DNA of 30,670 nucleotides. It comes from Coriobacteriaceae bacterium AM48-5. GTDB lineage: Bacteria; Actinomycetota; Coriobacteriia; Coriobacteriales; Coriobacteriaceae. Position numbers and translations under genes: made by a program. Below the pieces are notes generated by a model. The model searched no databases and was not told the DNA's origin. It worked only from the letters and a program-made list of their open reading frames with translations. Each line of letters starts with the position of its first letter. Within the stretch, counting starts at the first letter, position 1. Of the stretch, positions 24,386-30,670 are shown piece after piece. The DNA lies in the NCBI GenBank assembly GCA_027669525.1, contig JAQEDJ010000028.1, forward strand, positions 1-30,670, read 5' to 3'.

Positions 24386-25279
24386 GTGCCCGTGGACATC
24401 ACGCGAGAGGAATCGGCCAGTGAGCCCATCGCGGCATTCTCGATGTCGCATCCGGCTGTGCCGGCCCTCTACATGGTGCTGACGCTGGGGCTCACCATGT
24501 TCTCGATGCAACCGGTGCTGATCGCGCTGTCGCTTGCGGGCGGGCTGGCATACGGGCTTGCGACGCGCGGTGCTGCGCGCACGTTGGGGGCGCTTCGCTG
24601 GCAGCTGCCGGTGATTTTGATTATCGCGCTGGTCAATCCGCTGTTTAGCGCTTCGGGCTCGACGGAGCTGTTCCGTATTGGCATGCGCGCGGTGTATCTG
24701 GAGAGCATGGTATACGGCCTGTGCATGGGCGGGCTGTTTGTGGCGAGCGTGCTGTGGTTTGAGGCGGCGGCGTCGATGCTCGAATACGACAAGGTGCTCG
24801 CGCTGCTGGGCAATGCCGCACCGGTGATTGCGCTCATGATCTCGATGTGCATGAGGCTTATCCCGCAGTTTTTGCGCCGCGGTCGTACGGTGTTGGCGGT
24901 GCAGGATGCGATTGATGTGCCGGGCCGCGCGCCGGCCGACCCCGTGCGCTCGCGCCTGCGGGCGTCGAGCGTGTTGATGGGCTGGGGCATGGAAGATTCG
25001 CTGGAGCGTGCGGACGCGATGCGCTCGCGCGGGTGGGGTGCCGCGACGCGTCGAACGACGTATGCGCGGTATCGACTGGGGCGCAGCGACGTTGCCGCGC
25101 TGGTTGGGCTTGCGTTGTTTGGCGTGGCCACGGCGGCAGTGGCGTGGACCGCGACGACGCAGTATTCGTTTTATCCGCAGCTCTCGGTGCCGGCGCCGTG
25201 GCCGGGCTATGTCGTGTACGCTGCCTGGATGGTGCTGCCTTGCGCGTTGCATGCGATTGATGAGAAGAGGTTTGGCTGA
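24386..25279 (+). CDS. ECF transporter transmembrane component EcfT
   Basis: Scaffold subunit that links vitamin-binding S components to the ATPases. From GTG 24386 it has 297 residues. Hydrophobic helices (ALYMVLTLGLTMFSM, LPVILIIALVNPLF and others) are followed by a cytoplasmic region with AMRSRGWGA, one of the two short Ala-Arg-Gly motifs that EcfT proteins use to contact the ATPases. The GTG has GAGGGG six bases upstream; an ATG at 24221 is in frame but would add an Arg-rich tail beside the glmU start and is not favoured. The stop overlaps the ecfA start as TGATG, so translation is probably coupled. Confidence 0.85.
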   Translation: MPVDITREESASEPIAAFSMSHPAVPALYMVLTLGLTMFSMQPVLIALSLAGGLAYGLATRGAARTLGALRWQLPVILIIALVNPLFSASGSTELFRIGMRAVYLESMVYGLCMGGLFVASVLWFEAAASMLEYDKVLALLGNAAPVIALMISMCMRLIPQFLRRGRTVLAVQDAIDVPGRAPADPVRSRLRASSVLMGWGMEDSLERADAMRSRGWGAATRRTTYARYRLGRSDVAALVGLALFGVATAAVAWTATTQYSFYPQLSVPAPWPGYVVYAAWMVLPCALHAIDEKRFG

Positions 25280-26919
25280 TGGCTCGGTTGGATAGGGGCC
25301 CGGTGTCGGGCACGGCGTGCGGCCCGGATATGCCGGCGATTGAGGTGCGGAGCCTGAGCTTTGCCTACCCCGGGGCTGATGCTGCGGTGCTCGAGGGGCT
25401 CGACTGGTCTGTTCCCCAAGGTGCATTTGCGCTGCTTGTCGGTGGTACCGGGTCGGGTAAGTCAACGCTGCTCTCGCTGCTCAAGCCCGAGATTTCGCCG
25501 ACGGGCGAATGCGCTGGCGAGCTGCGCGTGCTGGGCGAGAGCGTTGCCGACATGAACGTTCGGCGTCCGCGGAGCGCGTGGGCTACGTGTTTCAGGATCC
25601 CGAGAACCAGATCGTGTGCGAGACCGTGTGGCACGAGATGGCGTTTGGCCTGGAAAATCTGGGTATGTCGCGCGACGAGATGCGCCGTCGCGTAGCCGAG
25701 ACCAGCTATTTCTTTGGGCTGGAGGATTGGCTCCACCGCGATACCGATACGCTTTCGGGCGGACGCAAGCAGCTGCTGTCGTTGGCGGCCGTGCTGGCCT
25801 TGCGCCCGCGCGTGCTGCTGCTCGACGAGCCCACGTCCCAGCTCGATCCTGTTGCCGAGAAAAATTTTCTGCACGCGCTGTTTCGCGTGAACCGCGAGCT
25901 GGGTTGCACGGTTGTTGTGGCAACGCACCAGCCGCGCCCGATGCTCGAATATGCGACGTGCGCGTATCGGATTGAGGGCGGCCGCGTGCGCGAGGTGGCG
26001 GATATGGCTTCTTTGGGACGCCGAGAATCGCTGTTTTCCGACGACATGTTGGGGTGGGGTGCCGTCCGATGTGCAAAAAACGGAGTATTCAGCAGGCGTG
26101 AGGACAATTTGGGCTCTCTGGAGCCGCCCGGGGACGTATCGAGCGCGAAAAAAAGCTCGGAATTGGACAAATCATCCGAATTTGTGGCGCAAACGTCGCT
26201 CGAGAACGGCTCGGAAGCCTTCTCGCGCACGGATGGAAGCAGAATACTCCAAAAAATGCACGCTGGGTCGGCTACCACCCTGTCGGAAGGCTGGTTTCGC
26301 TACGATCGCGCGTGCGGTTGGGTGCTGCGCGGGCTCGATGCGTCGTTTTCGGCTGGCGCGGTGCATGCAGTCGTGGGCGGAAACGGCTGCGGCAAGTCGA
26401 CGATGCTTTCGGTGCTGGCCAAGACTGCCAAGCTGCAGCGTGGTCGTATGGTGCGCGGGGCGGCCTCGGCTGCGCTGCTGCCGCAGAACCCCAAGGCCCT
26501 GCTGGTTGCCGAGACGGTGCGCGACGAGCTGATGGAATGGGCCTCGACCTGCGGATATGACGAGAACTTGGCGCGGGAGCGTGCGGCGCAACTGGGATTG
26601 GACGGCCTGGAGACGCGCCACCCATACGATCTTTCGGGCGGACAGCGCCAGCTGCTTGCGTTGGCAAAGCTGCTGCTGATCGGCCCCGAGCTGCTGTTGC
26701 TTGATGAGCCCACCAAGGGCCTTGACCTGAAGAGCCGCCGCATCATCGCCCGCGCCTGCGTGACCATGCGAAGGCTGGCGGCACCGTCATCATGCTACGC
26801 ACGACCTGGACTTTGCCGAGCAGGTCGCTGACGAAATCGCCATGATGTTTGACGGCGAGATCGCCTGCGTGGAGCCTCCCGCCGACTTCTTTGCCGACAA
26901 CGTGTTTTATAGGGCGTGA
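25279..26919 (+). CDS. Fused double ATPase of an ECF transporter (EcfA-EcfA), broken by three single-base losses
   Basis: One polypeptide of about 547 residues with two ABC ATPase domains, as in YkoD/CbrU-type ECF systems. Domain 1: Walker A GGTGSGKST, VGYVFQDPENQIV, signature LSGGRKQ, Walker B VLLLDEPTSQLD. Domain 2: GGNGCGKST, LLPQNPKALL, LSGGQRQ, LLLLDEPTKGLD and H-loop ATHDLDF after repair. Breaks: near 25567 (GGG to GG; NVRASAERVGYVF restored), 26765 and 26797 (one base each; IIARACVDHAKAGGTVIMATHDLDFAEQ restored). The ~65-residue Ser-rich linker between the domains (genomic 26071-26261) carries a weak inverted repeat at its edges. The gene overlaps ecfT by one base and ends five bases before the S component. 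Confidence 0.87.
26071..26261. repeat. Inverted-repeat segment inside ecfA, coding the inter-domain linker
   Basis: Left edge GTGCAAAAAACGGAGTATTC and right edge GAATACTCCAAAAAATGCAC share the inverted cores GGAGTATTC and GTGCA (16 of 24 positions overall). The segment is open in the gene's frame, AT-richer than its flanks and codes a Ser/Lys-rich stretch that lies outside both ATPase domains. Confidence 0.6.
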
Positions 26920-26923
26920 TGGG

Positions 26924-27637
26924 ATGGCGGATTATCGCATCGTGCGCCTACTCGCAAAACTGGAGATACCGCTGCTGCTGGCGGTGCCAGCCGTGATGGC
27001 TGCGGCGCTGCTGGCGGGCGTTGAGCAGGCGGCGCTCGCCATGCTTGTCGTGGTGGCGCTGGTGCTTGCGCTGTTCTTTGCAGGCTACGAGGCGTCGCGA
27101 CCGGGCCTGCGCCAGATTATGCCAACGCTGGTTCTGGCGGCGTTGGCCGCGGCGGGGCGCATCTTGTTTGGCCCCATTCCCGACTTTAAACCCGTGAGTG
27201 CCATCGCCATTATCGCGGGGGCGACGCTTGGTCGCCGCAATGGTTTTATGGTTGGCGCGCTGGCGGCGCTGACCAGCAATTTCTTTTTTGGACAGGGCAT
27301 GTGGACGCCGTGGCAGATGTATGCTTGGGGGCTCGTGGGATACGTTGGCGGTGCGCTGGCGCATGCCGGCGCTTTTGATCGCGCCGATGGCACCGTGCGT
27401 ATGCCGGCGCTGCTGACCTACGGCTTTGCTTCGGGTTTGCTGTACGGCGTTGTGATCAACGCCTACGACATTATCGGTTTTGTTCAACCGCTCACGTGGG
27501 CGGGTGCCATGGCGCGTCTTGCCACCGCCGTACCGTTCGATATCACGCACGGCCTTGCGACCTGCGTGTTTTTGGTCGCCCTGTACAAGCCTTGGTGTCG
27601 CCGCATCAACCGAGTCGTCGTGAAGTACGGACTGTAG
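26924..27637 (+). CDS. ECF transporter S component (vitamin-binding membrane subunit), possibly CbrT-like
   Basis: A 237-residue membrane protein with about six hydrophobic segments. GRILFGPIPDFKPVSAIAIIAGATLG, then RNGFMVGALAALTSNFFFGQGMWTPWQMYAWGLVGYVGG, is characteristic of S components of the group predicted to take up cobalamin or related vitamins (CbrT type). A duplicated ATPase plus EcfT in one operon fits the CbrTUV arrangement. Substrate remains inferred: there is no riboswitch or cobalamin gene nearby. The ATG at 26924 follows the ecfA stop by four bases, with AGGG nine bases upstream. It is the last gene of the operon. Confidence 0.8.
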   Translation: MADYRIVRLLAKLEIPLLLAVPAVMAAALLAGVEQAALAMLVVVALVLALFFAGYEASRPGLRQIMPTLVLAALAAAGRILFGPIPDFKPVSAIAIIAGATLGRRNGFMVGALAALTSNFFFGQGMWTPWQMYAWGLVGYVGGALAHAGAFDRADGTVRMPALLTYGFASGLLYGVVINAYDIIGFVQPLTWAGAMARLATAVPFDITHGLATCVFLVALYKPWCRRINRVVVKYGL

Positions 27638-27676
27638 GGCTGGTTGCGCCGGGGCGGGAATCAATACTGCCGAAGT

Positions 27677-27844
27677 GCCATTTTAAAACTATGCCGGTTT
27701 ACGGGGCCAGATTGGCACAAGCAGACCATGCCGGTTATTTTTGAAATAGAGCAAGCCGTTTACCTGCGGTTTTATTATTTCGGAATTGCGTATGGTTGGG
27801 GGTTCGCGATTTAGCCCCGTAAACTGGCATAGTTTTGGAATGGC
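27677..27844. repeat. 168-bp inverted-repeat element (AAAACTATGCC type)
   Basis: Arms of 31 bp at 27677-27707 and 27814-27844 match in 28 of 31 positions (shared AAAACTATGCC-GTTTACGGGGC). A third partial copy, CCATGCCGGTTA, lies inside. It begins 40 bp after the S-component stop, in the 535-bp convergent gap before xth. Confidence 0.9.
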
Positions 27845-27874
27845 CGGCTGATATGACGGGCGTCGTGACCCTCA

Positions 27875-27930
27875 AGAGCCAAATTGATCCGTTTTCTTCC
27901 GTCTCCAGACGTCCCCGGGGAATCAGCTGA
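27875..27930. repeat. Direct repeat, left copy (GTTTTCTTCCGTCTCC type)
   Basis: Aligns with 28124-28170: GAGCC, AAATTGATCCGTTTTCTTCCGTC, then a 9-12-base difference, then GGGGAATCAGCTG. It lies just outside the left arm of the inverted pair at 27940. Confidence 0.75.
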
Positions 27931-27939
27931 ACTCGCCCG

Positions 27940-28097
27940 CCACGAAATCAGCCTATCTACTACGTTTGACCCGACACCCCCAAACACAACCGCGTTTTAT
28001 GAAAAACCGCAGGCTTTCTACCTGCGGTTTTCTTTTTGCGTTGTTCGCTGTGGTTGAGGGTGGTGGCTTAAACGTAGTAGATGGGCGTGTTTCGTGG
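27940..28097. repeat. 158-bp inverted-repeat element (AAACGTAGTAGAT type) enclosing a terminator
   Basis: Arms of 28 bp at 27940-27967 and 28070-28097 match in 24 of 28 positions (CCACGAAA and ATCTACTACGTTT against their complements). The core holds the hairpin at 28002-28036. Confidence 0.85.
28002..28036 (+). terminator. Terminator in the ECF/xth convergent gap
   Basis: AAAACCGCAGG and CCTGCGGTTTT with a seven-base loop, then TTCTTTTT. It lies about 365 bp after the S-component stop and may also act on the minus strand, where the stem has A-rich flanks. Confidence 0.85.
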
Positions 28098-28123
28098 CGG
28101 ATGGGTCACGTGGATACCACCAC

Positions 28124-28170
28124 GAGGCCCAAAATGATTCGTTTTCCTCCGTCCCCAGGGGATCAGCTGG
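28124..28170. repeat. Direct repeat, right copy (GTTTTCCTCCGTCCCC type)
   Basis: Second copy of the repeat at 27875, outside the right arm of the inverted pair and three bases before the xth stop codon. Confidence 0.75.
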
Positions 28171-28172
28171 GG

Positions 28173-28990
28173 CTAGAGCTCTAGCGTGAGGGTGACGGGG
28201 CAGTGGTCGCTGCCGAAGATGTCGCCGCGGATGCCGGTGTCGCGTACGTTGTCGGCGATTGCGTCGCTTACCAGGAAGTAGTCGATGCGCCAGCCGGCGT
28301 TGTTCTTGCGGGCATTAAAGCGATAGCTCCACCAGCTGTAGACGCCCTCGACGTCGGGTTTGCCGCGCGCCAGGTATCGGTAAAGCCGGCGTTGAGCAGC
28401 TCGGTAAACTTGCCGCGCTCCTCGTCCGAAAAGCCGGCGTTGCCGCGGTTGGACTTGGGGTTCTTAAGGTCGATCTCCTCGTGCGCCACGTTAAAGTCGC
28501 CGCAGGTCACGACGGGTTTGCCGGTCTCGCGCTCGAGCGCGTTCAAAAAGCCGCGGTAAGCATCGTCCCAGGCCATGCGCACGTCGATGCGGGCGAGTTC
28601 GTTTTGCGCGTTGGGAGTGTAGACATCCACAAACCAGAACTTGTCGAACTCCAGCGCGCAGACGCGGCCCTCGGTTGCGGCTTGGGCGACGAGTACGGCC
28701 GCCTCGTTCTCGCCGGCGTAGGGTAGCAGTGCGTCGGCGTGCAGCACGCGCAGCGGTTCCTGGCGGCTAAAGACCGCAGTGCCCGAATAGCCTTTACGCT
28801 CGGCGTAGCTCCAGGTTTGGTGATAGCCGGCCAGGTCGATATCGACCTGGCCTTCTTGCAACTTGGTCTCTTGCAGCGCCAGGATATCGACGTCGAGTTC
28901 TTGCGCGATCTGGATAAAGCTCGGGTCCTTTTTGAGCACGGCGCGCAGGCCGTTGACGTTCCACGAGGCGAAAGTGTAAGTCTGAGGCAT
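28173..28990 (-). CDS. xth: Exodeoxyribonuclease III (AP endonuclease), broken by one single-base loss
   Basis: DNA-repair nuclease acting at abasic sites and 3' ends; about 272 residues restored. Seen: [19 protein letters not shown] with the metal-binding Glu, [43 protein letters not shown] with the catalytic Asp and Asn, [12 protein letters not shown], and the C-terminal GSDHCPVTL with Asp and His. The break is near 28371, where CCCC reads CCC on the coding strand; one base restores [20 protein letters not shown] and the whole C-terminal third. AAAGGA precedes the ATG at 28990. The gene is divergent from the sirtuin gene and its 3' end faces the repeat-rich gap. Confidence 0.92.
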
Positions 28991-29125
28991 GGTGTCCTTT
29001 CGACGGGGTTGGCAGGCTTAAGATTAGCGCAACAGGGGCGGGGTGGGCTCCGCGCATGCTGACTTAAAGGTCGCATGCTGGGACATCGCCCGACGCCGCC
29101 CGATCAACAAGGACGGAGGGCTCAT

Positions 29126-29878
29126 ATGACGCAGGCAATATCGGACCCCAGGCAGGCGTCCGCCGCGCTGGCGGATCTGTTTGACACCCACAAGCGCGTG
29201 GTGTTCTTTGGCGGCGCCGGTGTTTCCACGGCGAGTGACATCCCCGATTTCCGCAGCGTGGACGGCCTGTATCACCAGCAGTTTGCCTATCCGCCCGAGA
29301 CCATGCTCTCGCACAGCTTTTACGAGACACATCCGGCGGGGTTCTTCGACTTTTACCGCACCAAGATGATCGCGCTTAACGCTAAGCCCAGCCGCTGCCA
29401 CACCAAGCTGGCCGAGCTGGAGCGAGCTGGCAAGCTCGATGCCGTGGTGACGCAAAACATCGACGGCTTGCATCAGATGGCGGGCTCGCAGCGCGTATTC
29501 GAGCTGCACGGATCGGTCCATCGCAACATTTGCCAGTCGTGCGGCGCGGTCTATAGCGCCGAGTGGATTTGCTCGCGCGAGCATGAGGACGCCGCGGGCG
29601 TGCCCGTGTGCCCTGCGTGCGGTGGTCGCATCAAGCCCGATGTGGTGCTCTACGAAGAGCCGCTCGACGAGCGTGTGTTGACCGGTGCCGTTGCCGCCAT
29701 CGCCGCGGCCGATGCCCTCATTGTGGGCGGGACCTCGCTCGTGGTGTATCCGGCGGCAGGCCTTACGCGTTACTTTACTGGCGATACGCTGGCCATTTGC
29801 AATTTGGCGCCTACCGATCAGGATGCAAATGCCGACCTGCTGATTTCTTGCGACATCGCGGCCGCGTTTGCGTTCTAG
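29126..29878 (+). CDS. NAD-dependent protein deacetylase (Sir2/CobB family)
   Basis: Removes acyl groups from lysines using NAD+. 250 residues, intact. Seen: GGAGVSTASDIPDFRSVDGLY, TQNIDGLHQMAGS, the catalytic His in ELHGSVH, a zinc site of four cysteines (CQSCG and, after 26 residues, CPACGG), PDVVLYEEPLDE and GTSLVVYPAAGL. The ATG at 29126 has GGAGGG five bases upstream; the longer in-frame start is not needed. folP follows 95 bp on in the same direction. Confidence 0.95.
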   Translation: MTQAISDPRQASAALADLFDTHKRVVFFGGAGVSTASDIPDFRSVDGLYHQQFAYPPETMLSHSFYETHPAGFFDFYRTKMIALNAKPSRCHTKLAELERAGKLDAVVTQNIDGLHQMAGSQRVFELHGSVHRNICQSCGAVYSAEWICSREHEDAAGVPVCPACGGRIKPDVVLYEEPLDERVLTGAVAAIAAADALIVGGTSLVVYPAAGLTRYFTGDTLAICNLAPTDQDANADLLISCDIAAAFAF

Positions 29879-29892
29879 CCCGTGTGCACGGA

Positions 29893-29954
29893 TACAATAG
29901 AAAGACTGAGTGCAAAGCGACCCCGCCGCCAGCTCCCCAAGCTCGGCGGCGTGG
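29893..29954 (+). promoter_or_regulatory. Possible folP promoter -10 and leader hairpin
   Basis: TACAAT at 29893-29898 is followed by a GC-rich hairpin (CGCCGCC and GGCGGCG arms, 29921-29954) that ends eight bases before the AGGAGG of folP. It could be an attenuator or the sirtuin terminator; there is only a short TTTT after it. Confidence 0.35.
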
Positions 29955-29973
29955 GCATTTTAGGAGGATGTTC

Positions 29974-30670
29974 ATGGCGAACGACAGCAAGACATGGCGG
30001 TGCGGAAAGTATGAGCTCAGCTTTGACCGTCCGCGCATCATGGGCGTCCTCAACGTGACGCCCGATTCGTTTAGCGATGGCGGGGAGCACTTCGACCCGG
30101 ATGCCGCCATCGAGTACGGCCTGGCGATGCTCGACGCCGGCGCCGACATCATCGACGTAGGCGGCGAGTCCACGCGCCCCGGCTTTACCCCGGTTAATCC
30201 CGACGAGGAGGCTCGCCGCGTGCTGCCCGTGGTGCGCGCGCTGGCCAAAGAGGGCGCCATCGTCTCGATCGACACGCGTCACGTGGCGGTTGCCAAGGCG
30301 GCCGTGCGCTGCGGCGCCTCGATCGTCAACGACGTGACCGGCTTCACTGACCCCAAGATGGTCGAGTTTGTTAAGACGAGCACCTGCGGCGTCATCGTGA
30401 TGCATGCCGGCGAGGTCGCCGCGCCTACCCGCACGCACGCAACGGTGCAGCTCGATACCTCGGCGGCGGCGTTTGTTGCCGAGAAGGCGCGCGAGGCGGC
30501 TGCCGAGGCCGCGCGTGAGGCTGAGAAGCCGGCTCGCCGCCGTCGCGGCAAGTTACTGGGCGAGCCTAAGCCGGAGGCCAAGCTTCCGGGCGGCGTGGTG
30601 CAGCCCTCGTTGCCGTTTGGCGATCCGGAGCCCGCGTCCGGAGCCCGCGACCGAGCCTGCAAGCGAGCAG
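29974..30670 (+). CDS. folP: Dihydropteroate synthase FolP (3' end missing), with an Ala/Arg/Pro-rich insertion
   Basis: Joins p-aminobenzoate to the pterin in folate synthesis. Only the first ~232 residues are in the window. Residues 1-145 follow the family: PRIMGVLNVTPDSFSDGG, ADIIDVGGESTRPGF, VSIDTRHVAVAKAAVRCGASIVNDVTG and VIVMH. After VIVMHAGEVAAPTRTH, where others have 'MHMQG.P..M', a low-complexity stretch begins (AEKAREAAAEAAREAEKPARRRRGK then Pro/Glu-rich) and runs to the edge. This is an insertion of at least 65 residues at the substrate-side loop after the VMH strand. Near 30637 the frame gives Cys/Arg-rich residues, while another frame continues PEPATEPASE, so a small indel is possible there. 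AGGAGG precedes the ATG. Confidence 0.88.
   Translation, partial: MANDSKTWRCGKYELSFDRPRIMGVLNVTPDSFSDGGEHFDPDAAIEYGLAMLDAGADIIDVGGESTRPGFTPVNPDEEARRVLPVVRALAKEGAIVSIDTRHVAVAKAAVRCGASIVNDVTGFTDPKMVEFVKTSTCGVIVMHAGEVAAPTRTHATVQLDTSAAAFVAEKAREAAAEAAREAEKPARRRRGKLLGEPKPEAKLPGGVVQPSLPFGDPEPASGARDRACKRA

Noticed and set aside
1..30670. tRNA, rRNA, transposase, integrase or phage genes
   Set aside because: None was recognised on either strand; the repeats must be moved, if at all, by enzymes encoded elsewhere.

Overview
The window is GC-rich bacterial DNA, gene-dense, with a Gram-positive surface biology: a sortase-anchored FIVAR-repeat protein, a class B sortase, a membrane-anchored PrsA-like foldase and a Tat-exported lipoprotein. 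Together with an NfnAB-type bifurcating enzyme, a duplicated EcfA ATPase and a Coriobacteriia-style DUF559-like nuclease, this suggests a gut actinobacterium of class Coriobacteriia, probably Collinsella or a close relative. That assignment is inference from gene content and style, not from a marker gene.

Layout. 1-3.3 kb: end of a cell-wall-anchored protein, purE, sortase B and a MoaE-like protein. 3.3-4.6 kb (minus): membrane protein of the CmpB type. 4.8-8.5 kb: purF, purM, purN, which with purE cover several steps of IMP synthesis. 8.6-9.4 kb: a DinJ-like antitoxin with a PIN toxin. 9.5-11.8 kb: orphan PTS EIIA, PrsA/SurA-like foldase, YqeY-like protein. 12.3-16.0 kb: polar amino acid ABC transporter (ATPase, binding protein, two permeases), then a cytidylate-kinase-like protein. 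16.4-18.7 kb (minus): nfnA-nfnB. 19.0-24.2 kb (minus): glmU, prs, pth, with a nuclease-like gene and its repeats set between prs and pth. 24.4-27.6 kb: an ECF vitamin transporter (EcfT, fused double EcfA, S component). 28.2-29.0 kb (minus): exonuclease III. 29.1-30.7 kb: sirtuin and the start of folP, which carries a long Ala/Arg/Pro-rich insertion.

Two features dominate beyond the ordinary genes. First, the intergenic regions hold several unrelated families of short palindromes and inverted-repeat pairs: a GGGACAG family (REP-like), a three-unit 80-bp array of ATCTGTAACA palindromes, paired arms beginning TGGACAGTTAG around the nuclease-like gene, and further pairs at 11.9, 27.7 and 28.0 kb. 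One weaker pair lies in frame inside the ecfA coding sequence. No transposase or RAYT gene lies in the window.

Second, seven conserved genes are broken by twelve single-base losses, seven of them a GGGC (or GCCC) run losing one base. Every break is restored by one base, so these look like sequencing or consensus errors rather than decay. Frameshifted genes are annotated over their full restored extent.
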